NCBI GenBank assembly: GCA_023460715.1
Contig: JAEWPH010000216.1
Coordinates: 1 to 36,215, forward strand
DNA: 36,215 nucleotides
Source: Pseudomonadota bacterium
GTDB taxonomy: Bacteria > Pseudomonadota > Gammaproteobacteria > Burkholderiales > Burkholderiaceae_C
Direction: 5' to 3'
Positions within the stretch are counted from its first letter, which is position 1. Every line of letters starts with the position of its first letter. Under the pieces are notes generated by a model. It did not search any database. It was not told the origin of the DNA and worked only from the letters and a program-made list of their open reading frames with translations. The position numbers and the translations under genes were made by a program. Positions 18,055 to 27,242 of the stretch are shown here, piece after piece.

Positions 18055-19533
18055 TCAACGCGCGGGCCGGATCAGCGCGTACTGCGCCCATTCGCCCCGA
18101 CGGAAGAGGACATTGATGGGCTTGCCCTTGTCCGCCTTGCCGAGTGCCGCCTCGAACTCCTTCAGGCTGTTGACCTCGGTATTGGCCAGCGCCACGATGA
18201 CATCGCCCTCGCGCAGGCCTGCACGGGCAGCCGCATCGGCTGCCGCGGCGACGCGCACGCCCCCCTTGATCTTGAGTTCTTTCTTTTCGGCATCTGTCAG
18301 GTCGGTGACTTGCAAGCCGATCTGCTGTGCGGCGGCCGAAGCCTTCGGCGGTTTGCTGCTTTCGCGCTCGGCCCCCTTCGCCACCGGCTTCTCATCGGGA
18401 TCCACCTCGGCGATGGTGATCGGCAGGTCACGGGTGTTGCCGCGGCGGAAGACCGTGACCGTGCTCTTCGTTCCGGGCTTGGTGTTGCCCACCAGGCGCG
18501 GCAGGTCGGACACCTTCTCGACGGCCTTGCCGTCGAACTTCGTGATCACGTCGCCAGCCTCGACACCCGCCTTGTCCGCAGGGGAACCCGTTTCCACGCC
18601 GCGCACCAGCGCGCCCACCGCCTTGTCCAGACCGATGGACTCCGCCACATCGCGCGGCACTGTTTCGATCTGCACCCCAATGCGACCGCGGCTCACCCGG
18701 CCGGTCGCACGCAGTTGCTCGCTCACGCGGATGGCTTCGTCAACGGGGATCGCAAACGAGATCCCCATGAAGCCACCCGATCGCGAGTAGATCTGGCTGT
18801 TGATGCCGACCACTTCGCCGCGCATGTTGATCAGCGGCCCGCCCGAATTGCCCGGGTTGATGGCCACGTCGGTCTGGATGAAGGGCAGGTAGTCGCCGGT
18901 GTCCCGCTGCTTGGCGCTCACGATGCCAGCCGTCACGCTGTTCTCGAGCCCGAAGGGCGAGCCGATGGCCATGACCCACTCGCCCACCCGCAGGCGGTTC
19001 AGGTCACCGATCTTCACGGCGGGCAGGCCGGTGGCATCGATCTTGACCACGGCCACGTCCGTACGCTTGTCCGACCCGACGATCTTCGCCTTGAATTCCC
19101 GCTTGTCCGTGAGGGTCACGATGACCTCCTCTGCCCCCTCCACCACGTGGTGGTTGGTCATGACGAAACCGTCGGCGGTCAGGATGAAGCCGGAGCCCAC
19201 GCCGCGGGGCTGCTCTTCGCGAGGCGTGCGCTGCTGAGGCGCCTGCTGCTTGGGCATGTTGGGCACGGGCACCCCGAAGCGGCGGAAGAACTCGAGCATT
19301 TCCTCGTCCATGGAACCGGCGCCGGACTGGCTGGACACCTTCTCCAGCGTCCGGATGTTCACCACTGAGGGCCCCACCTGGTCCACCAGATCCGTGAAGT
19401 CGGGCAATCCGCGCACCGATGCCGCTGCCTGGGCATGCGCTGGCGCTGTCGGCCACAGAACGCCTCCCGCAGACACGGCCAGAACGCCCGCGATCGCGGC
19501 GATCCGCATCGGCTTCCAATCGATTCTGAACAT
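18055..19533 (-). CDS. mucD: Periplasmic Do/DegQ-type serine protease (MucD)
   Basis: Degrades or refolds damaged envelope proteins. The 492-residue protein has a signal peptide (cleavage after PAHA, about residue 34), a trypsin-like domain with His129 in TNHHVV, Asp159 in RTDVAVV and Ser230 in GNSGGPL, then two PDZ domains (about residues 280-375 and 400-490). Layout and length match DegP/MucD. The start is chosen at the ATG with GGAAGGG about 7 nt upstream; Met9 is an alternative. It follows rpoE-rseA, the expected sigma-E neighbourhood, and a sigma-E-like promoter lies 50-78 nt before the ATG. The RseB gene usual at this place is missing. Confidence 0.96.
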   Translation of the reverse strand: MFRIDWKPMRIAAIAGVLAVSAGGVLWPTAPAHAQAAASVRGLPDFTDLVDQVGPSVVNIRTLEKVSSQSGAGSMDEEMLEFFRRFGVPVPNMPKQQAPQQRTPREEQPRGVGSGFILTADGFVMTNHHVVEGAEEVIVTLTDKREFKAKIVGSDKRTDVAVVKIDATGLPAVKIGDLNRLRVGEWVMAIGSPFGLENSVTAGIVSAKQRDTGDYLPFIQTDVAINPGNSGGPLINMRGEVVGINSQIYSRSGGFMGISFAIPVDEAIRVSEQLRATGRVSRGRIGVQIETVPRDVAESIGLDKAVGALVRGVETGSPADKAGVEAGDVITKFDGKAVEKVSDLPRLVGNTKPGTKSTVTVFRRGNTRDLPITIAEVDPDEKPVAKGAERESSKPPKASAAAQQIGLQVTDLTDAEKKELKIKGGVRVAAAADAAARAGLREGDVIVALANTEVNSLKEFEAALGKADKGKPINVLFRRGEWAQYALIRPAR

Positions 19534-19831
19534 CGTCGACCCTTCCAAAGACAGTTGTGATATCAAATCAGTAGCACGCTTTTTGAGAAGCGGCGTCGGG
19601 GAATTGGTTCCGCAGCCATGATCGCAGATCAAGGCGGGCCGAGACGTCGGCACCCATCCCATGCAGACCCCAGGCAAAGGCGCGGCAACACCAGTGCGCA
19701 GCAGAGCGCCGGGCTGCGCACGAATGGCCCGCTGCGGAAAACTAGGGGAGATTTCGGCAAGACGGCACCCGACAGCGCGCCGTGCGGCGCATGGCCTGAC
19801 GCCTTGCCACCTGTGCGGTGCTGTCAGCGCC
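19534..19831. other. Spacer between rseA and mucD
   Basis: 298 nt without a gene in either direction. It carries the candidate sigma-E promoter. No remnant of rseB is recognisable in any frame. Confidence 0.6.
19583..19611 (-). promoter_or_regulatory. Candidate sigma-E promoter of mucD
   Basis: On the minus strand GGAACC (19611-19606) and TCTCAA (19588-19583) are separated by 17 nt. This is close to the RpoE consensus GGAAC(TT), spacer 15-17 after TT, TCTNA. The -10 lies 50 nt before the mucD ATG. Being beside rpoE and rseA strengthens the assignment. Confidence 0.6.
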
Positions 19832-20440
19832 TCAGCGCGCAGGCGCTTCGAAAGTCGCGTTGCGCAAGAAACCCGCCGGCATCTGCAGGTTCGAGGTGGC
19901 ACCGAATTGGCGGTGCGCAGCCAGCAGTTCGTCCAGGCGCGGATCCCGAATCATGACGGATTGCCCGGGAGGGCCGTTCTCAGCCACTGCCGTGGCCGCA
20001 TCCGGCCCCGCCACAGGCGCGACGATGGCCAGTTGGGGGCCCGATACACCCGGCATGCCGGCGTACGTATGCCAGCCCAGTGCCGCCACGGCTGCCAGCG
20101 AAGCCAGCCCTGCCGCGACCTTCCAGTGGAATACCGACGCATTGGCCGAAACTTCCACCCGGGTATCCACCGGCGCGACCTGCACAACTTGCGCCTGCGC
20201 CAGTTCAGCCACCGGCGGAGCCTTCGCCAGCTCAGCCCGCAGCGTGGAAAGAAAGCCCAGGTCGGCGGGGCGGGCGAGCTCAGAGGAACGCATCACGTCC
20301 CCGATGAGGTGGTAGACCTGCCACGTCTGAAGGCCTTCGTCCGTCTCGGCCCATCGCATGGCCTGGGCGAATTCGTCGCCCTGCAACTGTCCGTCCGTCA
20401 AGGCGGACAACTGTTCCTGCGTCTTTACATCGTCATTCAT
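19832..20440 (-). CDS. rseA: Anti-sigma-E factor RseA/MucA-like
   Basis: Holds RpoE inactive at the inner membrane until regulated proteolysis. The 202-residue protein has an N-terminal cytoplasmic RseA domain (residues about 8-75, with LSALTDGQLQGDEF and WQVYHLIGDVMRS), one membrane helix (about 106-124) and a short periplasmic part (about 78 residues). A GGGTGG ribosome site precedes the ATG. It follows rpoE by 46 nt. With no rseB neighbour, its periplasmic control may differ from that of E. coli. Confidence 0.92.
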   Translation of the reverse strand: MNDDVKTQEQLSALTDGQLQGDEFAQAMRWAETDEGLQTWQVYHLIGDVMRSSELARPADLGFLSTLRAELAKAPPVAELAQAQVVQVAPVDTRVEVSANASVFHWKVAAGLASLAAVAALGWHTYAGMPGVSGPQLAIVAPVAGPDAATAVAENGPPGQSVMIRDPRLDELLAAHRQFGATSNLQMPAGFLRNATFEAPAR

Positions 20441-20486
20441 GGTGTACCACCCGCAATCCGCAACATTCCTTGGCCACAGCCAACCA

Positions 20487-21116
20487 CTACCACCGCTTAC
20501 CCGACTGGCTCTCCAGCAGGGGACGCACCTTTGCGGATATGGCTTCACGGGCCCGGAAGATGCGCGAACGCACCGTCCCGATCGGGCAACTCATAGCCAC
20601 CGCAATCTCTTCATAGGTCAAACCCTCGATCTCCCGCAAGGTCACCGCCTGGCGCAGATCTTCCGGCAACGCCTCCATGGCGCTGTTGACCGCCGCGGCG
20701 ATTTCCTGGGCCGCCAAGACGGTTTCGGGGGTTTCGTCGCTGATTAGTTCATTGCCGGGGCGGGAAGTTTCATCCTCGTCATCCCCATTGCGTAAAGCGT
20801 TTTCGGAGATCACGGGATTGCGCTTCATGTCGACCAGCGCCTTCTTGGCCGTGTTCACGGCAATCCGGTACAGCCAGGTATAGAACTGGGCGTCACCGCG
20901 GAACTGGTGCAGCGCCCGGTAGGCCCGGATGAAGGTCTCCTGCGCAATGTCGGGCACCAGGTCCACGTCACGGACCATGCGTCCGATCAGCCTTTCGATC
21001 CGGCGCTGGTATTTGATGACGAGCAATTCGTAGGCCCGCTGGTCACCGGCCAGCGTCCTCTCCACAAGCTGGAAGTCGCTGTCTGAACTGGGGGGCGAAA
21101 GCGGGGCAGCGGTCAT
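20487..21116 (-). CDS. rpoE: RNA polymerase sigma-E factor (ECF, AlgU-type)
   Basis: Directs the envelope-stress response. The 209-residue protein has sigma region 2 (about residues 25-95: ELLVIKYQRRIERLIGRMV, DIAQETFIRAYRAL, FYTWLYRIAVNTAKK) and region 4 (about 145-200: LPEDLRQAVTLREIEGLTYEEIAVAMSCPIGTVRSRIFRARE), the RpoE/AlgU signature. Its ATG overlaps the stop of the upstream gene (ATGA), so its translation is coupled to the gene following fabF. rseA follows. Confidence 0.97.
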   Translation of the reverse strand: MTAAPLSPPSSDSDFQLVERTLAGDQRAYELLVIKYQRRIERLIGRMVRDVDLVPDIAQETFIRAYRALHQFRGDAQFYTWLYRIAVNTAKKALVDMKRNPVISENALRNGDDEDETSRPGNELISDETPETVLAAQEIAAAVNSAMEALPEDLRQAVTLREIEGLTYEEIAVAMSCPIGTVRSRIFRAREAISAKVRPLLESQSGKRW

Positions 21117-21679
21117 CTCGGATCATCGTTGTGGTGGGTGCGGAGCGGTGCAGAACGCACCTCCGCATCGATCGCAGCAGTGCGGTCTGCGTCTCGGGAT
21201 GTGTGGGCATACAAAGCCCGGCGCAGTGCCAGCCAAGCCGTGGGTGCATGGCGGCGTTCGAGCCAGAGCCACACGCACCGCGCTCCGGGACCGCACGCGC
21301 AACGCAGGAGCAGGGACCCCTGCACATCCATGGCCACCTCCATGGACTGGGCCGGACAGACCCGCTGCGGTACGCCCTCGGCCTGGACCATCCATTCCGC
21401 ACCGTTCCAGTCGAGCCAGCCTGCGGCAGGCAGTCTGCGCCACCAAAGAACTGCCGCGGTCGCTGCCAGCAGCCAGATGAGCGCGAAGACGAGGCCGTGA
21501 AGTGGGGAGGGAAAATGCCCTTGCCACACGACGCCCCCCATCGTGGCCGGCGCCACCAGGGCACAGGCCAGCAGCGCGGCAAGCAGCCGCCCACTGCGCA
21601 CAAGGGGGAATCGCACGGCCGGCGCAGACGCCAATCCCGGCGGGACGGCCGGCACTGCGTTGGTTGGGCCTTGAGGCAT
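21113..21679 (-). CDS. Membrane protein, possibly YgfX-like, between fabF and rpoE
   Basis: A 188-residue protein with a Pro-rich N-terminus, two membrane helices (about 32-50 and 60-80), then a compact basic/Trp-rich domain. A WLWLERR-type segment and a WLALRRALYA ending resemble YgfX/CptA-like proteins found at this position in betaproteobacteria. The family call is tentative. The TGA overlaps the rpoE ATG by four bases, so rpoE expression is coupled to it. It lies about 40 nt after the fabF start in the same direction. Confidence 0.7.
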   Translation of the reverse strand: MPQGPTNAVPAVPPGLASAPAVRFPLVRSGRLLAALLACALVAPATMGGVVWQGHFPSPLHGLVFALIWLLAATAAVLWWRRLPAAGWLDWNGAEWMVQAEGVPQRVCPAQSMEVAMDVQGSLLLRCACGPGARCVWLWLERRHAPTAWLALRRALYAHTSRDADRTAAIDAEVRSAPLRTHHNDDPR

Positions 21680-21718
21680 CAGGCTCCCTGCGCATGCACG
21701 GCCGGGAGTTGTGCGGGA

Positions 21719-22963
21719 TCAGACGCGCTTGAAGACCAGCGTGCCGTTCGTGCCGCCAAAGCCGAAATTGTTCTTCACGGCAATGTCGATCTTCATGTCA
21801 CGGGCGGCATTGGCACAGTAATCCAGATCGCATTCCGGATCCTGCTCGAAGAGGTTGATCGTCGGCGGTGCCTTCTGGTCACGCAGTGCCAGCACGGTGA
21901 ACACGCTCTCGATCCCGCCCGCCCCACCCAGCAAGTGGCCGGTCATGGACTTGGTCGAACTGACCACCATCTTCTTGGCACGGTCGCCCAGGGCGGCCTT
22001 GATGGCATTGGTTTCGTTCAGGTCGCCCAGAGGCGTCGAGGTGCCGTGCGCATTGAGGTAGTCCACCTGGTCGGCGTTGATACCGGCATTGCGCAGCGCA
22101 GCCTGCATGGCCCGGCGGGGGCCGTCCATGTTCGGCGCCGTCATGTGGCCGGCGTCGGCACTCATGCCGTAGCCGCTGACCTCGGCGTAGATCGTCGCGC
22201 CGCGGGCCTTGGCGTGCTCGTACTCTTCCAGCACCATCACGCCGGCGCCCTCGCCCAGCACGAAGCCGTCGCGGTCCTTGTCCCAGGGACGGGAGGCCGT
22301 CTGCGGATCGTCGTTGCGTGTGGACAGAGCCCGCATGGCCGCGAAGCCACCCACGCCCAGCGGCGAGACCGTGGCCTCGCTGCCGCCCGCCACGATCACG
22401 TCGGCATCGCCGTACTCGATCTTGCGCGCGGCCTCGCCGATGCAGTGCAGACCCGTCGTGCACGCCGTGACGACGGACAGGTTGGGCCCCTTGAAGCCGA
22501 ACTTCATGGACACGTGCCCGGCCACCATATTGATAATGGAAGCCGGCACGAAGAATGGGGTGATGCGGCGCGGCCCGCGATTGGCATATTCCGCGTGCGT
22601 TCCTTCGATCAGCGGCAGGCCGCCGATACCAGAGCCGATGATGCAGCCGATGCGTGTGGCCAGCTCTTCATCCAGCGCCTCGCCCGTGGGCAGGCCTGCA
22701 TCGCGGATGGCCTCCTGGGCCGCGGCGATGCCATAGTGGATGAAGGTGTCCATCGTCCGCGCATCCTTGGCGCTGATGTAGGACTCCACATCAAACCCTT
22801 TGACCTCGCCGGCGATCTTGCAGGCGAAGTTCGACGCGTCGAACTTGGTGATGAGGCCAATGCCGGATTGGCCGGCAAGGATGTTGGCCCAGGCGTCTGC
22901 CACCGTGTTACCCACGGGACTGATGCAACCCAGGCCGGTCACGACAACGCGACGACGGCTCAT
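21719..22963 (-). CDS. fabF: 3-oxoacyl-[ACP] synthase II
   Basis: Elongates acyl-ACP with malonyl-ACP. The 414-residue thiolase-fold protein has catalytic Cys168 in VTACTTG, His306 in [11 protein letters not shown] and His343 in [13 protein letters not shown], and the C-terminal [10 protein letters not shown] loop. Length is typical. It starts 41 nt after acpP on the same strand, the classic acpP-fabF pair. Confidence 0.98.
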   Translation of the reverse strand: MSRRRVVVTGLGCISPVGNTVADAWANILAGQSGIGLITKFDASNFACKIAGEVKGFDVESYISAKDARTMDTFIHYGIAAAQEAIRDAGLPTGEALDEELATRIGCIIGSGIGGLPLIEGTHAEYANRGPRRITPFFVPASIINMVAGHVSMKFGFKGPNLSVVTACTTGLHCIGEAARKIEYGDADVIVAGGSEATVSPLGVGGFAAMRALSTRNDDPQTASRPWDKDRDGFVLGEGAGVMVLEEYEHAKARGATIYAEVSGYGMSADAGHMTAPNMDGPRRAMQAALRNAGINADQVDYLNAHGTSTPLGDLNETNAIKAALGDRAKKMVVSSTKSMTGHLLGGAGGIESVFTVLALRDQKAPPTINLFEQDPECDLDYCANAARDMKIDIAVKNNFGFGGTNGTLVFKRV

Positions 22964-23004
22964 GCGCTAAAACTTTCTGCTGTTCGCTCTGGGCTCGAAG
23001 GCGC

Positions 23005-23283
<279 letters not shown>

Positions 23284-23347
23284 GCTGGTTCGGGAGAACT
23301 CCCTTACCGGCCCGCCGAGCGGAGTAATCGGCGCCAACTCTCTTCAA

Positions 23348-24094
23348 TTACATGTACATGCCGCCATTGACGTGCAATTCCTGCCCCGTCACATAACCGG
23401 CACCGGCAGAGGCCAGGTACGCGACGGCGTGCGCGATGTCGCTGGGCTGCCCCAGGTCGCCCAGGGCGATCTGCGATTTGAGCGCTTTTTTCTGCTCTTC
23501 GGGCAATTCCGCCGTCATATCGGTGGCAATGAACCCCGGAGCGACGCAATTGACCGTGATGCCCCGGCTGCCCAGTTCGCGCGCCAGTGCGCGGGTCATT
23601 CCCGCCACGCCCGCCTTGGCAGCGGCGTAGTTGGCCTGACCGGCATTGCCCGATGCGCCGACCACGCTCGTGATGTTGATGATGCGGCCGAAGCGCTGCT
23701 TCATCATGGGGCGGATGGCCGCGCGGCTGACACGGAAGACCGCCTTCAGGTTGGTGTCGACCACTGCATCCCAGTCGTCGTCCTTCATGCGCATGGCCAG
23801 GGTGTCGCGGGTGATGCCGGCATTGTTCACCAAGACATGCAAGCCGCCGTATTCCTTGACGATGGCATCAGTCAGCGCATCCACGGCGGCGCCGTCAGTG
23901 ACATTCAGGACCACTCCTTTGCCACCGGACGCAGCGAGCGCCTGCGTGATGCTGGCAGCACCGCCTTCGCTGGTTGCCGTGCCGATGACGCGGTAGCCGC
24001 GGGCCGACAGTTCAGCGGCGATGGCCGCGCCGATGCCGCGCGTCGCGCCCGTCACGAGGGCGATCTGGGAAGGGTTTGCAGTGGTGTCGGTCAT
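23348..24094 (-). CDS. fabG: 3-oxoacyl-[ACP] reductase
   Basis: NADPH-dependent reductase of fatty acid elongation. The 248-residue short-chain dehydrogenase has the cofactor loop GATRGIG at 16-22, NNAG at 90-93, catalytic Ser143, Tyr156 and Lys160 (YAAAK), and the C-terminal GYVTGQELHVNGGMYM. The ATG overlaps the fabD stop (ATGA). Confidence 0.98.
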   Translation of the reverse strand: MTDTTANPSQIALVTGATRGIGAAIAAELSARGYRVIGTATSEGGAASITQALAASGGKGVVLNVTDGAAVDALTDAIVKEYGGLHVLVNNAGITRDTLAMRMKDDDWDAVVDTNLKAVFRVSRAAIRPMMKQRFGRIINITSVVGASGNAGQANYAAAKAGVAGMTRALARELGSRGITVNCVAPGFIATDMTAELPEEQKKALKSQIALGDLGQPSDIAHAVAYLASAGAGYVTGQELHVNGGMYM

Positions 24095-25044
24095 GCCAGC
24101 AGTTCTCGGGTCTCGGCCAGGGTGGCCGTGTCATACAGGGAAGCACCCACCAGTTCGGGGTCGATGCGCTTGGTCATGCCGGCCAGGACCTTGCCGGGAC
24201 CGCATTCGATGAGATGCGTCACGCCGCGGGCCTTGAGCGCCTGGACGCATTCCACCCAGCGCACGGCACCGAAGGCCTGGCGGTACAGCGCGTCGCGGAT
24301 GGCGTCGGCGTCCTGCTCCACGGCCACGTCGACGTTGTTCACCACTGGAATCCGGGGCGCAGCGAGGGGGATCGACGCCAGCGCTTCGCGCAGCTTTTCG
24401 GCCGCGGGCTTCATGAGGCTGGAATGGAAAGGCGCCGACACGGGCAGCGGCAATGCGCGCTTGGCGCCGGCGGCCTTGAGCACCTCGCACGCCTTGTCGA
24501 CACCGGCCTTGGTGCCCGCGATCACGGTCTGGGCCGGGTCGTTGAAGTTCACGGCCTCCACGACTTCTGCAGAGCCGGCGCCGAACGAAGCCGCAGCCTC
24601 AGCACAGCCGGCGATGACCTTGGCTGCATCCATGCCCAGGATGGCGGCCATCGCGCCAGTCCCGACGGGCACGGCTTCCTGCATGGCAGCGGCGCGCAGG
24701 CGCACCAGCGGCGCCGCTTGCGCCAGGGTCAGCACCCCGGAGGCCACGAGGGCCGAATACTCACCCAGCGAGTGACCCGCAACGGCGACCGGCAAGGCGC
24801 CCCCTTCGGCGGTCCAGACGCGCCACGCGGCGACGCCGGCGACGAGCATCACAGGCTGGGTGTTGGTAGTGAGGGCCAGGGATTCCTTGGGACCTTCCTG
24901 GATCAGGCGGCCAACGTCCTCTCCCAGGGCGTCCGAGGCTTCCTGCACGGTCTGCGCCACGGCGGGGTGGTCGCCCCAGCCATCCAGCATGCCGACCGAT
25001 TGGGAGCCCTGCCCGGGAAAAACGAAAGCAAAAGACTTCGACAT
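24091..25044 (-). CDS. fabD: Malonyl-CoA:ACP transacylase
   Basis: Loads malonyl groups onto ACP. The 317-residue protein has FPGQGSQ at 9-15, the nucleophile Ser92 in GHSLGEYSAL and His207 in SAPFHSSLM. Length fits. The leader between fabH and this ATG is AT-rich and consists mainly of repeat copy F; no Shine-Dalgarno sequence is visible, which is unusual in this window. Confidence 0.98.
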   Translation of the reverse strand: MSKSFAFVFPGQGSQSVGMLDGWGDHPAVAQTVQEASDALGEDVGRLIQEGPKESLALTTNTQPVMLVAGVAAWRVWTAEGGALPVAVAGHSLGEYSALVASGVLTLAQAAPLVRLRAAAMQEAVPVGTGAMAAILGMDAAKVIAGCAEAAASFGAGSAEVVEAVNFNDPAQTVIAGTKAGVDKACEVLKAAGAKRALPLPVSAPFHSSLMKPAAEKLREALASIPLAAPRIPVVNNVDVAVEQDADAIRDALYRQAFGAVRWVECVQALKARGVTHLIECGPGKVLAGMTKRIDPELVGASLYDTATLAETRELLA

Positions 25045-25061
25045 CGTTTGAAAATATGAAT

Positions 25062-25116
25062 AAAAACAGGCTCTAGCGCCCTACCAGCAAGCGCATAGCG
25101 CTACATTTTAAGGAGC
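25062..25116 (-). repeat. Dispersed palindromic repeat, copy F
   Basis: On the minus strand: GCTCC, 7 nt, GTAGC, 5 nt, GCGCTT, 9 nt, GCGCT, 7 nt, GTTTT. The loop after the first arm (TTAAAAT) contains the last codons of fabH, and its TAG stop falls on the second left arm (TGTAGC). Confidence 0.8.
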
Positions 25117-26078
25117 ACCGCACCCCAGGTGAAGCCACCGCCCACGCCTTCCAGCATGAGCGTCTGCCCCGGAAGGATCTGGCCGTTGCGCACACCATGG
25201 TCCAGCGCCAGCGGAATCGAGGCCGCCGAGGTGTTGCCATGCTCGCCCACGGTGACGATCACCTTCTCCATGGACAGGCCAAGCTTCCTGGCCGTGCTTT
25301 GCATGATGCGGATATTGGCCTGGTGGGGCACCAGCCAGTCGATGTCCGCGTCCGTCAGGCCGGCCTTGTCCAGCGTGGCGCGGGCCGCCTTTTCCAGCAG
25401 CCCCACCGCCAGCTTGAAGACGGCCTGGCCGTCCATCTTGAGCAGCGGGTCACCCAGAATCTGTCCACCCAGGACATTGCCCGGCACACACAGGATGCCC
25501 ACATGCTTGCCGTCGGCGCGCAGTTCGCTCGCCAGAATGCCCGGCGTGTCGGACGCCTCGAGCACGACCGCGCCGGCACCGTCGCCGAACAGAACGCAGG
25601 TGGTGCGGTCATTGAAGTCGAGCAGGCGGCTGAAGACCTCCGAACCCACCACCAGCGCACGGTTCGCAGCGCCGGACTGGATCATGGAATCAGCCACGGA
25701 CAGTGCGTAGACGAAACCGCTGCAGACAGCCTGCACGTCGAAAGCCGGGCAGCCGTTGGCCCCCAGTTTGTTCTGCAGGATGCAGGCAGTCGAAGGGAAC
25801 ACCATGTCCGGGGTGGACGTGGCGACGATGATCAGGTCGATGTCCTGCGGCTGGACGCCAGCGGCCTCCAGGGCACGGCGCGAGGCCTCAAGTGCCAGGT
25901 CACTGCTGGCGACATCGGGCTCGGCGAAGTGCCGTGCGTGGATGCCGGTGCGTTCGACGATCCACTCGTCCGAAGTCTCGACCCCGCGCTGCGCGAGTTC
26001 GGCCACCAGATCGGCATTGGACAGGCGCCTTGGCGGCAGGTAGCTGCCGGTGCCTTTGATACGGGAATAGCGTCTCAT
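25101..26078 (-). CDS. fabH: 3-oxoacyl-[ACP] synthase III
   Basis: Starts fatty acid synthesis by condensing acetyl-CoA with malonyl-ACP. The 325-residue protein has the catalytic triad Cys119 (QAVCSGF), His252 ([10 protein letters not shown]) and Asn282 (GNTSAAS), and the C-terminal [10 protein letters not shown]. The final residues (LLKM) and the stop are encoded within repeat copy F instead of the usual family ending. The ATG shares its A with the plsX stop (TGATG); a TTG one codon earlier is unlikely. Confidence 0.98.
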   Translation of the reverse strand: MRRYSRIKGTGSYLPPRRLSNADLVAELAQRGVETSDEWIVERTGIHARHFAEPDVASSDLALEASRRALEAAGVQPQDIDLIIVATSTPDMVFPSTACILQNKLGANGCPAFDVQAVCSGFVYALSVADSMIQSGAANRALVVGSEVFSRLLDFNDRTTCVLFGDGAGAVVLEASDTPGILASELRADGKHVGILCVPGNVLGGQILGDPLLKMDGQAVFKLAVGLLEKAARATLDKAGLTDADIDWLVPHQANIRIMQSTARKLGLSMEKVIVTVGEHGNTSAASIPLALDHGVRNGQILPGQTLMLEGVGGGFTWGAVLLKM

Positions 26079-27133
26079 CAATGTGTGGCCGCGGCCATTC
26101 CGGAGGGAGGCACCTGCGCATCGGCTGGCGCCAAGAGCGGCGCTGCGTGCGCAACCCGCGTCCGGACGCGGTCGAGCAGGTTGTTGCGGGCTGCATCATA
26201 CGCGCGGTTCAAGGCCTGCTCGTAGGCGAGTGCGTCGGCCGATCCATGGCTCTTAAACACCAGTCCGCGGAGCCCCAACAGGGCCGCGCCGTTGTAACGA
26301 CGGTGGTCCATGCGACGCATCAAGGCCGAAAGCACCGGATAGGCAATGATGGCTGCAAGTTTGGTGAAGATATTGCGCTTGAACTCCTGCTTCAGCCCGC
26401 CCACGATCATCGATGCCACGCCCTCACTTGCCTTGAGCGCCACGTTGCCGACAAAACCGTCACACACCACGATGTCCACGACGCCCTTGAAGATATCGTT
26501 GCCTTCGACGTTGCCGTAGAAATTGAGATCGCCCGACTTGCCCGCAGATCGCAGCAGTTCGCCCGCAGCTTTGATCACTTCGCTGCCTTTGATGGCTTCC
26601 TCGCCGATATTCAGCAAGCCCACCGTCGGCTCGCCTCCCTCCTGCAACGCGGAAACCAGGGCCGAGCCCATCACGGCGAATTGCAACAGATGTTCCGCAG
26701 TGCAATCGACGTTGGCGCCGAGGTCCAGCACGGTGGTGGCGCCGCCGCGGGCATTCGGCATCTGCGTGGCGATGGCCGGCCGATCAATGCCGTCCAATGT
26801 CTTGAGCAGATAGCGGGCGATCGCCATCAAAGCGCCTGTGTTGCCAGCCGATACGGCGGCCTGGGCATTGCCATCCTTGACCTGCTGGATGGCCACCCGC
26901 ATGGACGAATCCTTCTTGCGGCGCAGGGCGACCTCCACAGGGTCATCCATCGTCACCACTTCGGAAGCAGCCACGATCGTTGCGCGCTCATGGGCGAACG
27001 TCTGCAGGCTCTCGGGCAGCCCCACCAGCAGCAGGCGGGCCTCGGCATGGGTTGCAAGAAACTGGCGGCATGCCGCCAGCGTGACGCGGGGGCCATGGTC
27101 GCCCCCCATACAGTCAACAGCCAGTGTGATCAT
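26078..27133 (-). CDS. plsX: Phosphate acyltransferase PlsX
   Basis: Converts acyl-ACP to acyl-phosphate for phospholipid synthesis. The 351-residue protein has the N-terminal [21 protein letters not shown] near residue 95 and [20 protein letters not shown]-terminal to about 330 is an unconserved Ala/Pro tail. No purine-rich ribosome site precedes the ATG; instead a 7-bp hairpin (27146-27161) lies 12 nt upstream, and the rpmF terminator lies before that. Confidence 0.97.
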   Translation of the reverse strand: MITLAVDCMGGDHGPRVTLAACRQFLATHAEARLLLVGLPESLQTFAHERATIVAASEVVTMDDPVEVALRRKKDSSMRVAIQQVKDGNAQAAVSAGNTGALMAIARYLLKTLDGIDRPAIATQMPNARGGATTVLDLGANVDCTAEHLLQFAVMGSALVSALQEGGEPTVGLLNIGEEAIKGSEVIKAAGELLRSAGKSGDLNFYGNVEGNDIFKGVVDIVVCDGFVGNVALKASEGVASMIVGGLKQEFKRNIFTKLAAIIAYPVLSALMRRMDHRRYNGAALLGLRGLVFKSHGSADALAYEQALNRAYDAARNNLLDRVRTRVAHAAPLLAPADAQVPPSGMAAATH

Positions 27134-27145
27134 GGGCGACTAAAG

Positions 27146-27161
27146 AGCCGCGAGCGCGGCT
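27146..27161 (-). promoter_or_regulatory. Hairpin in the plsX leader
   Basis: AGCCGCG and CGCGGCT are perfect 7-bp arms around 2 nt, ending 12 nt before the plsX ATG. It could affect ribosome access or be part of an attenuation leader with the preceding terminator. Confidence 0.4.
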
Positions 27162-27185
27162 GGAAGAAAAGGGAATACGACGAAA

Positions 27186-27227
27186 AAGACAAAGGCCCGC
27201 GCTACATTTTTTGTAGCAACGGGCCTT
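27186..27227 (-). terminator. Bipartite intrinsic terminator between rpmF and plsX
   Basis: Outer arms AAGGCCCG (27192-27199) and CGGGCCTT (27220-27227) enclose inner arms GCTACA/TGTAGC (27201-27206, 27212-27217). A T-rich run (TTTGTCTTTTT) follows on the minus strand. It starts only 16 nt after the rpmF stop. The inner part matches the left half of the dispersed repeat. Confidence 0.8.
27201..27219 (-). repeat. Dispersed repeat, half copy G, within the rpmF terminator
   Basis: TTGCTAC, 7 nt (AAAAAAT), GTAGC on the minus strand: the same arm and loop length as the left half of the full repeats. The right half is absent. Confidence 0.5.
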
Positions 27228-27242
27228 GGGCGCCGAACCGGG

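Noticed and set aside
19553..19602. Another copy of the 54-nt repeat (GTAGC then CGCTT and AAGCG)
   Set aside because: The GTAGC and CGCTT elements lack the fixed 5-nt spacing and the later spacing is 8, not 9. It overlaps the sigma-E-like promoter, so resemblance may be chance.
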